From Xestospongia muta (taxonomy: Eukaryota > Porifera > Demospongiae > Haplosclerida > Petrosiidae), in NCBI GenBank assembly GCA_963693285.1, contig OY848924.1, positions 557,501 through 621,500 on the forward strand: a DNA stretch of 64,000 nucleotides, written 5' to 3'. Of this stretch, positions 1 to 13,856 are shown piece after piece (the stretch's first letter is position 1; every line of letters starts with the position of its first letter). The notes beneath the pieces are model-generated. The model saw only the letters and a program-made list of their open reading frames with translations, was not told where the DNA came from and searched no databases. The position numbers and the translations under genes are program-made.

Positions 1-1583
1 TTCATTATATACAAAAAATTAAATTTAGAAAGGCATATGACCATTTATTTTTAATACAACTACGCATATCATGTTGACTTACTGCATTTATTGGCTTTCA
101 TAGAAGACAGTTAATTGATCTGCACTGAGAATAGGTAGAGTTATCTAACAGCTGGGTCTATTTAAATCACAATACAGGTATACTGTTCAGATAAGCATAC
201 GCTTCTAGCGTCTGTAGACAGGCAATACGAATGAAGACTAAACTTTAGAACCTCTCAAACGAACTATTAACAGATTTCCCTTAGAGAATAACATTGCAAT
301 TTGACTTTGCACATAACTTATACAAAAGTTGTTGCATCAATTTATTATGGGTGGAGTAGTTTAATAAGGAGTGGGTGGTACGTACACTACTGGCCAATCA
401 GAATGCTTCATTCACATGGGACGCTCAAAGGAAACCTTTGTATATTTACTATTAAAAATCTATTCATATTTTTTAATATTTACACAGCTGTCCTATTGCT
501 ACTGTCAAAGGAAACCAATAGTGACAGTACTCAGCTACACCACAGACAGCTTACTAACAGTAGCAAGATGAATGACTGACTTCATCAGAAGCCATTTCAT
601 AGCTTGGTATTGTAACATAGTAACATTTTATATATATTATATCTTGCAAGGAAATATATGTCATGTTATTATTATGATATAGTATAATAATATTAAAAAT
701 TGTATATGTTCTAACAAGTTAATTGTATTGACGCCAATCTTTTAGCCATTTCTGTTAGGATTTTCTTTGATAATTTGAATACTGCTTGTAGTAATAATAA
801 AATATATGCCCCTATAATTAAAGTTCATTGTTTTGAACAAAGTGAGAACAAGAAAAGAAAGAGTGAGAGCTGTGGCAACATTGTCAAGACTCACGATAAT
901 TTAGACTGGTACTATATATTGATTAATCTCCTTTTCATCACTCTTACATAATGTAATATTCCTACATATTTTCCTTCAAGTTACCTCTTTATTATAACTA
1001 AATGTACATGCTATAACCATAATCAATATTAATTCAGTCTTCTAATTGAATCAAGTGTGAAAACTTTCTGCAGTGAACTCTTGGAAACAGTCCAGACATT
1101 ACATAACATATTAAACAAAGCTACATAGAACAGATGTTCAATATACAAAAGGTAATTGTCTTCAATTAGAGTCACTAAAGTGTAAGGTTGATTTGTAACT
1201 TGATATATATGAGTATTTTTTTATGGGCTAGTAGGTTACTACTATGTAATACTATAAGCTATTGTATTGTATGATGTAGCTATTGTCTCCAAACTCTATT
1301 ACTTGTTTGCAAGCCAATATTATAATATTTAGCAAATATTTGTACACTAAATAAGCTGTAATCAATTTAATGCATGCATGCATGGCTTTGCAGCTAACAA
1401 ATACTATATTTATTCAATATAATTATAAAGTGCTTATCACATAAAATGTGACGTCTTTGTTCAGTCCTCAATAGCATTAGTGTTTACTTTCATGATATCT
1501 AATTTCAACTGAATATCATTAAATATCATTTAGTATTAACCTAATATGTTCACATAACTCATGAAGGGGTAGTGTCTTACTTA
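1..1583. other. AT-rich intergenic stretch, no gene seen
   Basis: I see no convincing coding frame, RNA gene or array here. The two small open frames near 300-580 begin at non-ATG codons, have no flanking splice signals and show low-complexity composition, so I leave them out. Confidence 0.5.
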
Positions 1584-1798
1584 GAAACTCCTCAAATGAC
1601 ATTGATCAAGTCAAAGATTGGTTGTTATGTGTATTTCCTGTAAGTCCTTCAAGAATTCAAGGAGGAGCTTTAGGTTGTACTCCTCTTGAGGTGCTTACTC
1701 CTAACCTGTCTAAGCCAAGGGTAGTCCATCTCCTGGATGATGACAAAGAGAAGATGTTTGATGAGCAATATCTATCACACCTACTTGATGACCAATGA
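1584..1798 (+). CDS. Coding-like terminal exon, unknown gene
   Basis: A pyrimidine-rich CTTACTTAG acceptor is followed by an open frame that runs to TGA at 1796-1798. The frame has protein-like composition: a mixed N-terminal part (SSNDIDQVKDW, about residues 3-13) and an acidic, hydrophobic end (VVHLLDDDKEKMFDEQ). No start codon lies in the frame, so if real this is the 3' exon of a gene whose upstream exons I cannot identify, or a decayed fragment of a gene or transposon. I recognise no family. Confidence 0.25.
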
Positions 1799-2223
1799 TG
1801 TCATCATTACTACTAATTGATACATTAATATGTTACTTTACATGTACATTATGTTACCATGACAACATCTGTTGAGAATTATTTAATCATTACTGTTACT
1901 CTTATCATTAATAAGCAATTTTCTTAATTTTAACCATTACAATGATTATTATTAAACATTAAAAAGAATTTAAGACCTTACTTAAAACAGGAATTTAAGG
2001 TGGGGATTAGGTGTAGAGGCATTAGCAACTAGTATAGTACTATTTTATAGTACAATACTCAGTTCATGTGACTTGACTACTTAGCTAGGTGCTGTATCTA
2101 AATCATAACACACTCCATGGACTTCATACTATACCAATTAAGAAGGATATAAATCTTAAAATTACTGTTACATCAACTAATAAAACACTAAGAGGGTGTC
2201 ATGGCGAGTAAATTGATTTTACA

Positions 2224-2290
2224 ATGGCGCCAAAATCTGTCTTGAAGAAATTTGATTGGCTATGTCTTCTTTGTTTATTATTCTTGCCAG
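2224..2290 (+). CDS. Possible signal-peptide first exon
   Basis: An ATG opens a frame with basic residues (K4, K8, K9) followed by a strongly hydrophobic run (LCLLCLLFLP), ending exactly at CCAG|GTACAT, a plausible splice donor. This is the shape of a first exon encoding a secretory signal peptide. Read through the donor, the frame stops at 2349 after 41 residues. I could not find the following exon, so this may be chance. Confidence 0.15.
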
Positions 2291-2336
2291 GTACATGTGT
2301 TTGTTATTCTCTCATGGAATCAGATTGTCTGTCTTA

Positions 2337-2510
2337 TCACACCACATGATAAGCACATGGCTCTGTGAATATATAAGCTGGGTCCAGAAAGGGCCAAATC
2401 ACTTCAGACAGCTGTTCCACATCTCTCTTCTTCTGTTCACTTGGGGTCTTTCTTGTACCTGCAATAAGGATGAGCCTGCCACACTGCTGATCTACTAATG
2501 GAGGGCTGAT
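2337..2510 (-). pseudogene. Coding-like minus-strand fragment
   Basis: A 57-residue stop-to-stop frame on the minus strand without ATG has protein-like composition: a hydrophobic stretch (RLILIAG), then a basic/acidic helix-like stretch (PSEQKKRDVEQLSEV), then aromatic-rich IWPFLDPAYIF. There is a weak acceptor (TTGCAG) inside. It could be a remnant of a gene or transposon. No family is recognised and no neighbouring exons were found. Confidence 0.15.
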
Positions 2511-2689
2511 CTACCATTATTTGCTATACTAAATACTAATTTGTGATGGAATAGCCTGGTGGGAGAATCTGCAATGCTCTGCTACTGATGGAAAGCAGTC
2601 TGCTGCAGATTACTAAAACCTACTGTTCTACTACTATGATGGAAGATGTGTCTCAGCCTTTTTGTGTGAAATATGCAAGATTGAGTTAC

Positions 2690-2910
2690 CATTAATGAGT
2701 CTACCATGGTCTACCATTTAATAGAGTCTGCCATAACAAATACATGAGTCTAACATGAAGAGTCTATTTGGATTGAATAATGAGTCTACCATAATGAACC
2801 GGTCTACCATTATTGTGAACCGGTCTACCATCTACCAATATTGTGAACCGGGTCTACCATCTACCATTATTGTGAACTGGTGTACCATTATTGTGAACAG
2901 ATATCTAACC
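2690..2910. repeat. Irregular GTCTACCAT-based repeats
   Basis: GTCTACCAT and GTCTACCATTATTGTGAAC recur about eight times with variable spacing. Related fragments, with ATTGTTGTGAGTCTAC and TTGAAAGAGATTGATT, reappear at 3455-3790, so this whole stretch seems to be built of degenerate copies of a few short motifs. Confidence 0.6.
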
Positions 2911-5231
2911 CTTTGTCAGAAAAAATCATTATGACAAGAGTCTACAATGAACATTGAAAGGCAAGAAGAGTCCTCTACTGTGAAGAGCTATTTGTGATGA
3001 AAGGGCTGCTATGTTTAGGTTATAACTTATGTAGGACTAGATTTACTAGGCTATTTTACTTGTAAACTAGTATGGCTAAATAGAGTAGGTTAGTGCACTG
3101 TAAAAATTAAATGGTTGAATTAACTAATACATGGTTATACAGGGTGAATATGCAAAAGTAATTATAATACTATTTTGATTACTGATGTACTATGAAATTG
3201 ATGGTTGTGGAGGTACATAAGCAGTACTACATTAGTAATGAAAACAATAGTATGCTTACTTTTTTGACAAAAGTAAGTTTGCATTACAACCAGTATAACC
3301 AGATAATAGTTAAATCAACCATTCAGTTTTTACAGTGTGGTAGAGATTAGGGGTTACGGGTAGAGATTAGGGTTTAGGTGAAAGCTGTAGCTAATATACA
3401 CCAGATTGAACTAATTAGTAGACATAAGAGTAGGGTAGCTGGGTCTTCAGCAAAAGTCTACCATCGTTGTATAAATTTACCATAAAGATTGAAAGAGATT
3501 GATTTTTCTGAATGTGCATGGTACCTACCCTATGTCAGAAAACAATTTCTTAAATCTTTGACAATTAGTCTAAAATTGTTGTCTGCCATTGTTGTGCGAG
3601 TCTATCATGAAGGTTGAAAGAAATTGATTTTTCTCAATATGATTAGATCTTCTGTTCACAATATGGTTAGATTTTCTGTTCACAATATGGTTAGGTGTTC
3701 TCTCTTTGTTGTCTACCATTGTTGTGAGTCTACTAAAAGATTGAAAGATTTTCTCACCACAAAACTGAAAGAGATTGATTGAGATTTTCTCAATGTGGTT
3801 ATAAGCCTTGTCAGAAATGTTGTGGATTGACAAAGCTGTGAAGGGCCATTTGAAAGGTGTCTTTGTGGACAAAAGGACTGTAGTAGTAAGCCTCCATGGG
3901 AACAAAATGATAAATGTGAGTGCTTAATTAATACTAATGTATTACTCTATATAAATATGAGTGATTACTGATGTATTACTCTATATAAATGTGAGTGCTT
4001 ACTAATGTATTACTCTATATATCATGAATGTAGGTCCCCTGCTGTAGGATTTGTGCTGTGAAGGTCAGTCATTTGTGAGATGTGTTTGGGTGAAAGGACC
4101 ATGATGTCCTCCTGACACAAGTCACACGAACCCTCCATGGGCATAAAATGAGTACTCCATGGGAACAAAATAAGTAAACATCAGTGCTACTGCATTAATA
4201 GCACTAGTTATAAGATTACAGATTAAAAACAGGAAGATAAGTAAAGTATAGTGTTTGGGACTATAGGAACATTATCTACAAGTTCTTATTCTATAGCATT
4301 ACCATAGCAAATTAGCACCATTACCATAGCAACACTATGACAGTAACAATTACCATAGCAACATATAGGTACAGCCTAATGTTTTGCAGAAGACAGTTTA
4401 GTGCTGTAACTATCCCAAATTTGTTAGAAACAATACCAATAAATCTCAATTTATGTGCATAATTGGCAATTCCAAACTGATCTGACTCGGAATCTCCAAA
4501 TCCATAAAACCATGTGTAGGAACAGTTGCTTTAGTAACAACTATTACCATGGTAATAATCACTATCAACATTACCATAGCATTCAAGCAACATCATACAA
4601 TATATAGCTCTTCAATATCATGTAACTTTCATATCCATCATAAACCAGTTAGTACTGATGGAACTCACAAAGACTGGTTTTCCCATCTTACCTAATGATA
4701 ATGTACACTACCATTACTAATCCAGACAACTGTTCTTATGATGCCTATAGCTGTACTATATGTACACAATAGCAACAAGAACCTGTATTATGACAATTAA
4801 AATCTATTATTAATATTTTAATTGTCGGCAAGACTAATGAGTGACCCACACTTGTTGGTAGTTAAAATCTATCTGCTTGTCTCTCTGTCTATCCCCAGGT
4901 GGGCATGTGAGGATGTATGTGGATTATGCATAATACTATATAATGTCTATATTCCATGTGGCAACTAGCAGGTACTGAAGAAAGCAATGAGAAGTGATGA
5001 ATATTGTTGATGCTCACATGATTAAGTAATCTGCAAAGAATAAAACACTGATTCAATTATTTAAAATAATACATTTCTTCATTATCACATGGATTATTGC
5101 TAAAATGACACTTAGTTCATGAGTTCACTAAAACTCGGTTGCTCAGATTTGCCCACTGCTAGTCTAATATTGGGGCGTGACAAGGCGTAGACTAAATCCA
5201 TTTCTTTTGTTTTCATTTCAATCATTTGACG
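2911..5231. other. Intergenic stretch before TDH
   Basis: Apart from the degenerate repeats at 3455-3790 and short duplicated phrases near 3900-4020 (TATTACTCTATATA, three copies), I see no gene. Several CCATAGCAAC/CCATGGTAA motifs lie at about 4300-4580. The last 60 bases before TDH probably hold its promoter and 5' UTR. Confidence 0.4.
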
Positions 5232-7703
<2,472 letters not shown>

Positions 7704-7849
7704 GAATAACTATATAATAGCGAGGAAATATTTATTATTGTTAGCAACAACAGTACTTATATATTAAGAGTTATTTTCTTTATTATAATAATTGAATCAA
7801 ATTAAGAATAGTTATTTCAAAATTATTTCTATGAATCAAATTGTAATAG

Positions 7850-7928
7850 TCACATTGCTCCACCTTGAGGTGGGAGAAGTTTTGATATCCACTCTTGTAC
7901 ATCAAGTAATTCCTGTAAAAATTGATAA

Positions 7929-7959
<31 letters not shown>

Positions 7960-8107
7960 CTCTCTCTCTCTCTCTCTCTAACCTGATCCCCTGCACTATG
8001 TCCTAAATAAGCATATGTTTTAAACTGATGATTTTTAGGGTTAATAGATTTAAGAAACTCTGCAGTCATTTGTCCATGAGAATATGCAACAACTTGATCA
8101 GCTTCAC
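7850..8107 (-). CDS. LYPLA: Acyl-protein thioesterase C-terminal exons (partial)
   Basis: Two minus-strand exons, 7983-8107 and 7850-7912, joined across a 70-base intron made almost entirely of (CA)n and (CT)n. They encode the last 61 or so residues of an alpha/beta-hydrolase of the APT1/LYPLA family, enzymes that remove palmitate from cysteines of cytosolic proteins. The exons match the family's C-terminal end: the acid-residue segment (GEADQVV, catalytic Asp), a helix (MTAEFLKSINP), the strand FKTY, the catalytic-His segment (YLGHSAGDQ) and the closing WISKLLPP. The first exon begins in phase 1 after a TTTATAAG acceptor, so upstream exons are required. I could not find the nucleophile exon (GFSQGG type) up to the assembly gap or just beyond it. 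Either it lies in or past the gap, or this is a truncated relic. The gene converges on TDH with 146 bases between stop codons. Confidence 0.8.
7929..7980. repeat. (CA)n(CT)n microsatellite
   Basis: A compound dinucleotide repeat filling the intron between the two LYPLA exons. Confidence 0.95.
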
Positions 8108-9411
8108 CTTATAAATAAGAGAGATCTTTAAAAATAAAATATATAAAACATGACACTATTATATTAATTATGGATGATATAATGTTAATAGAAAACATAA
8201 AATTACTCATTAAAATAGAAAACAAAAACAAATACCATATGTGTATCAGGAGCCCATAGTTTCACAAAGGAGGAAGGAGAGAGCAACAAAGTATTAATTA
8301 ACTTTAAACATCTTTTTGAGGCAATAGCTTCATGTTGTATATTATACATGTACATATAATGCAAGCAAAATTTATTACTGTAACCCACACACACATACAT
8401 GTAAAAGGATTATAGAAATGTGTTCAGTGCTATCATTTATATTACAAACTATCAATCATTCTCAAGTAATCAAACTGAAAGCACGCATTCTGTTGTCCTC
8501 TAATATGGTAGTTAATGACTATGTCCTGTAATAATATTAAATGGGTGTGGTTTCAAGTTGTTATCACTTCATTTAATATGAACTAATAATATTATCTTTT
8601 AGTTTTTTATTTAATGTAGAAAAACAGGTTTCAGTTTCAAGTTAAAAAACATAACTTTATTTAACAGAGTGTAAAGTAAAAGAATAAACAACGGTTCATT
8701 GTAGAACAATTCTATCATATCAAATGTCTATTACCCTTTATATAACATGTGACTTAACAGATACCTTATTCTGGTACACAGCATAATCAGCATATGCAGA
8801 GGTAAGCGTTATTAGATGGATTCTAAGGTATCTGCTAGCTAGTACAGGAAGAGGAAATACCTTACCAACAACTATTAACATCACAGATCAGCACTTACTT
8901 GGTCTAGTTTTATAATTTAATTCATGTGCTTAGTTCAGCACGTGAGCATTTGTCACTGTTTAAACTATTAATAGATTAACTGTATGATGTAATGCATGTT
9001 CTAAAAATAAAACAATCACCTATGGTTAATAGTACATTAGCTTAATAGTACAATCAGAACACGAAATTACTTACAAATTACTCAGTAAGGTAATAAAGAG
9101 GAGTGTGGTTTCATATTAGGTTAATGAATATTCCATGAGTAATGGTTATCCCACACAATTAGCTTATTTAAACATTAGAATAGTAGTAGTAATATCTAAT
9201 TAATGATATCATCTAAAGTTTGTATATGGGAACTATTGGTGCGTTACATTTTGGATCATGTTCAATAAATGTTTTTGTACTGATAATTGGCTCATTAATA
9301 ACTACACTCGTATATGGTAGTATATGTAACATTGACAATACATGTAACTGCAAACTTACCATGACATTGTAACATTGGTATCTCTTTATTACTGTCTAAA
9401 ACCTCCTAGTA

Positions 9412-9443
<32 letters not shown>
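8108..9443. other. Region upstream of the LYPLA exons, no gene resolved
   Basis: Missing 5' exons of the LYPLA gene would be expected here on the minus strand. I examined splice-bounded open stretches (for example around 8203-8290 and 8770-8880) but none reads as thioesterase sequence. The stretch ends in a (GA)n run at the assembly gap. Confidence 0.4.
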
Positions 9444-9643
9444 NNNNNNNNNNNNNNNNNNNNNNNNNNNNNNNNNNNNNNNNNNNNNNNNNNNNNNNNN
9501 NNNNNNNNNNNNNNNNNNNNNNNNNNNNNNNNNNNNNNNNNNNNNNNNNNNNNNNNNNNNNNNNNNNNNNNNNNNNNNNNNNNNNNNNNNNNNNNNNNNN
9601 NNNNNNNNNNNNNNNNNNNNNNNNNNNNNNNNNNNNNNNNNNN
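9444..9643. other. Assembly gap of 200 N
   Basis: Exactly 200 undetermined bases directly after a (GA)n microsatellite, so the true length is unknown. Open frames spanning the gap are artefacts. Confidence 0.99.
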
Positions 9644-9934
9644 GTATGGAAATAATGTTTGGAAATAGAAGATATACCGTAACTAATAAATGTAACAAAA
9701 TTAATAGTAAGGAATATAATTAATGCTTTTTTGACCAAATAAGGTTTCATAAAATTCATTGGAAGGGGGAATTCTCTGGGATTTTCCCAATAGTAAGATC
9801 CAGCTGTCGGGAGATGTGTGTGTGTATACAGTTCTATACTAATATTTATAGAGCAGTATGTTGATAGATAATGCTTTTAAAGTATTAACAAATAGTGATA
9901 AGATCTTTAGCAAGTATAAGAAATAGTTCCTCTA

Positions 9935-11725
9935 ATGGGTTCAAGACAGAGTGTATCCTTGAAGACAGTAAGTATATTTGTCTATTAGACTTATTAATTT
10001 GTATATATAGTATTAAGTACTTGCTATGTCCACTCTTCACTATGTACAGATATAATATATATTCTTGTTAGCTATGTGTTTCAATGATATCAATTTATTT
10101 ATATAGGAGATATACAAGGCAAACATATATGTCTGGATGGATCATCGCTTTTCCTTGCTTCATATGGATCAGAGCTCTCTAAACATTAATGGAGTAGACC
10201 CTAGTTGGAAGTGTTCTATCTTTCAGATAGAGAGAACATTTCATAAGGAGACAAGCACTAGTACATTTTGGATTGATTTAGATTCACGTCCGAATGAACG
10301 AATAGGTGTTGATACTACTACAGAGAGTATTACAACAATTCCAAAAGTAAGTTATATATCAAATGAATGCTAAATAAATGAATGAATCAAATCATGCTTA
10401 CAACTAAAAAGCCTCTCATAAAGGGTATTTCAAAGGAATCATACAAGAGGTATAAAGGATAAAAATAGTAGCACTGGATAACACTGCCAAAACCATTTTA
10501 TGAAAAACTGATATTTCTCTGGACACGATATTAAATATCATGTTTTTCTGGTATTACTATTTTAATGAGTTATATACCAGTGCAATTCTTTTGATGAGAC
10601 TTGTTAAATCTGATATTTTAATACTTGCATTACTCAACGTCAGTGTACATTGAGGACAGCCCTATCAGCTTCTAAGTTCCTACATTGAGAACATCTGTAT
10701 CTTTTTTTAAGGTCTCTATGTGCCCACTATATTGAGAGGAATTTAAGCTATAGCTGAGCACAGCAGTTAGCATTGTTGTCATTGGGAATATAGCATAAGT
10801 ATGCAAATAGTATTGGCAATAAAACAGTTCCAATAAGAACTATGTACTCTGTCCTAATGCCAGCTCAGTGTTTACTGAGTGACTTTTTTAATATGTGTTC
10901 AAACTATCACTGACAACAATTTGGTCATTCACATAATGGAATCAATCACACCATAAAACATGTCATGATGTATTTCATCATTCTATAAATATTCATAATA
11001 TTCATATGATAATGACTTAATGTCTGTAATTGTTTTATGTGTGGTCAATAATGGCAGTACAACAAACAAAGCATAACGACAATTTTGTGTGTGGCTCTAC
11101 ATGAGAGGTTATATATATTACATAAGAGCTATTGTTTTGAAAATACTATAATAATATTCATAGGGTACTCATTTCCTGTGTTATAATTTATGTGGGATCA
11201 AAAATGGCTATAATACCACAACAATTTGTCACTTCATCTAGCTAGTGACATGTAAGCAAAAAACAATGTCACATCACAAACAACAAATAGATACTTCATC
11301 ATACTGGAACTATATAAGTTCTTGTTAAGGTCTGCATTATGCTGAAAAGACTTGATTATAATATATATAAGTTATAAGTTGTTTCTTTAGATTAAAAAAA
11401 GAAAACTAGGTTGAAATTTGTTACGTTGTCTGGATTAGTCACCTCAAATTAAGGTGTATACAATATCTTTATAACAATATTCATAAGATAACTTCCTGTC
11501 TATTTATAGGATGAGACCCCGCAAGGAGTTGTGACTCAATTTTACGACACACCCATTGGCAGCAGCTCCTCATACATCCAAATCCATGTGGGTGGAGTAC
11601 ATGCTGATAATATTTGGGCAGTACCAAAACAGGGAAATAACCGTTTTGAAGTAGGCGTGGTCAATGATGCCAATGTTCAAGATTATTATTCGTGGTTTCT
11701 AATTAAACGTTTTCAATCATCTTAG
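9935..11725 (+). CDS. Unknown 162-residue protein, tandem paralog 1
   Basis: Three exons, 9935-9967, 10107-10346 and 11510-11725, all phase 0, give 162 residues. The 11-residue first exon starts MGSRQS, which fits the N-myristoylation pattern (Gly2, Ser6). The body alternates short hydrophobic and polar stretches with no helix-rich or membrane segment, suggesting an all-beta fold. Features shared with the neighbouring copy (12738-13650) are FYDTPIG, IHVGGV, a Trp-x-x-Pro-Lys segment, GNN, VVN and a final YxxWF. I do not recognise the family. A beta-trefoil or beta-sandwich is a guess from the pattern only. The 5' splice site, acceptor and reading frame are clean at all junctions, and the conserved gene structure with its neighbour argues it is a functional gene. 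Confidence 0.75.
10347..11509 (+). other. Large intron 2 of paralog 1
   Basis: 1163 bases with no recognised element. The corresponding intron in paralog 2 is 344 bases, so the difference arose after the duplication. Confidence 0.5.
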
Positions 11726-12737
11726 TTTGAAATCTTTTAAATTGATATGAAATATATCCACCAATCACCAAGCTATTAAAAAAAGATTATAATTTTATTA
11801 TTTTTTTAATATTTATATTTTCAGTTGCCTCAATGAGGTCTTTTTATCATCTTTTTGTTTTATAGAAATGTTATTACAACAGTTGCTATGGTAACTCATA
11901 TATATATAGCATACAAGCCGGGTTAATTGTATTCATAGACTTGTCAACTCATTCTTTATGATACTATAAAGAAGACTTTCATGAAAGCATAGATCTATTC
12001 CCAAAATGTCAATAATTCAGACTGAAATGTGTAATGATAAAAACTAAAAAGATTTTCTGTTTATTTTGAACGATAACTATCATTTCAGTGAAACACTTCT
12101 ATACTTCCATAAAAGGCAAACAGTTACTAAAGTAAAGTTGTTTCCTTTTTTAACAGTTTCGATAGCTTGATAACATTAGATGTGAAGTTCAATATTTGTT
12201 TGAAACTTTACCAGGTTTTAATATTGTTTACATCATAATAAGGATTGATATATTGGGATACTATGGGTATTTTTTAATGCTAGTTCACATTTTGTGAATT
12301 TATATTTAGCATTGTGATCAGTGTCATTAGGGAACTTGCATACTTCAATGTAGTTTCAATATTGAAAGTTTTAGACAATGTAATCATAACTTTCAATTTG
12401 GTAAACCCCTTGTCAGTGTGAATGGGTTGTGAAAAATATACAAGTTAAATTTGAGTTTTATTATCAAAACCACAAACCACAGGGTTCATTAGTTTGACAG
12501 GAAGTTAGTATATGAGCATGTATAGCTAGTAATTAGGGTCTAGAGCGTGGGACTGTGGTCACTAGTTAATACACATAAATGTATTGGCTTTTACCAGACA
12601 AATAAACACTTTCAACTTCCTATATAAAAACAACTTCCTATACATTTGACATTGTATTCAGCTGCAGATCTAAATACATTACAGCAGAGGAGACAAAGGA
12701 TCAAGATCATCATTTATTGTAACATTATCACAAGAAA
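11726..12737. other. Spacer between tandem paralogs
   Basis: 1 kb of AT-rich sequence without a coding frame. It must contain the 3' end of paralog 1 and the promoter of paralog 2. Confidence 0.4.
11882..11895. promoter_or_regulatory. X-box-like palindrome
   Basis: GTTGCTATGGTAAC, one mismatch from a perfect RFX X-box-type inverted repeat, between the two paralogs. It belongs to a dispersed motif described in the findings. Confidence 0.4.
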
Positions 12738-13650
12738 ATGATTGAAGCTGACAGTATAGTCACAACTTATGTAAGAACATCACTAGTTAATACTGTCATA
12801 TATTTCATTTCTATTTACTTATAAAATCATTAATTTATCCTTTATCTTCCATCCAGGAAGCAAATATTTTTGTTCAAGTAAATAACGATTTAAAACTACT
12901 TCGATGGGACGAGAGCAGTCAACAGTTAAAAACAGGAGGATTAGAAATGGACAGACCAGAATCAATATTTAAAGTGGATAGAACACATAGGAAAGGAACT
13001 ACCATCAGTTCCCTGAAAATATGTTTAGAAATAGAACCAGAAAAAAACTTAGGAGTGGATATGAAGACTAAAAAACTTATTGCAATGTCCACAGTAAGTA
13101 GAGCTGTATCTAAAGTACGAACCATTTGTGTTGATGCAATGTGAAATTAATGCATTAGTGTTTAAGTTAGTAGTACATGTAAGTGAAGTACATGTTCAGG
13201 TGTATAATAAAAGTATAGGTACATGTAAAGAAAAGAAACACAACACAGACAGTAGTCTTTGCTATTAGTAAGAAAAAATGTCATTTTATTATCATTGATG
13301 TGCTGTACATAACATTCAGTGATAGCAATATACTGAAAGATCAGTACAATATAGTTATAAAATTATCTTTTTATGAAAGTTTTTAAATGATATTATGTCA
13401 TATATCAATAAACAAGATAATATTTGTTTCTTTATAGGACATCCCAAACCCACGAGTTATTGCACAATTTTATGACACACCCATTGGTAACTCATCTTGC
13501 GTTGAAATTCATGTGGGTGGAGTAAATGCTAAAGATGTTTGGGCCATACCCAAAGAAGGGAATAATAGTCATGTGGTGGCCGTGGTCAATGAGGAAACCA
13601 GTGAACTGTATAGCTACTGGTTTCAAATTGAAGAAAGAAGCACACTATAA
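12738..13650 (+). CDS. Unknown 160-residue protein, tandem paralog 2
   Basis: Three exons, 12738-12770, 12857-13093 and 13438-13650, all phase 0, give 160 residues. Exon sizes (33, 237, 213) nearly equal those of paralog 1 (33, 240, 216), and the third exons are very similar (shared AQFYDTPIG/TQFYDTPIG, EIHVGGV/QIHVGGV, GNN, VVN), so this is a tandem duplication. The first exon encodes MIEADSIVTTY, without Gly2, so a lipid anchor possible in paralog 1 is absent here. No signal peptide or membrane span is seen, which suggests a cytosolic protein. Function unknown. Confidence 0.75.
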
Positions 13651-13700
13651 CCTGCTGACAAACTGTTTGACTAGACTCTCTTAGTAGTTTATTAATAAAT

Positions 13701-13734
13701 TAATAATATAATATATTAATATATTATATTATTA
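13701..13734. terminator. Perfect 34-bp AT palindrome between convergent genes
   Basis: TAATAATATAATATATT is followed directly by its exact reverse complement. It lies between the stop codons of paralog 2 (+) and POP1 (-), 206 bases apart, so it lies in or near both 3' ends. A shared 3'-end or termination role is inference. Confidence 0.45.
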
Positions 13735-13856
13735 GTTTCTCTTAGTTATTTTATTCATGTAGTTTACGTAAAATCATTTATTGACCTATGAGTTCATTTT
13801 AGTTCCATTTAATATTAACAATAACGAAATTATTTTTATAATTGTTACAGACAAAT

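Noticed and set aside
9375..9759. Open frames across the N gap
   Set aside because: They consist of undetermined bases and (GA)n translation.
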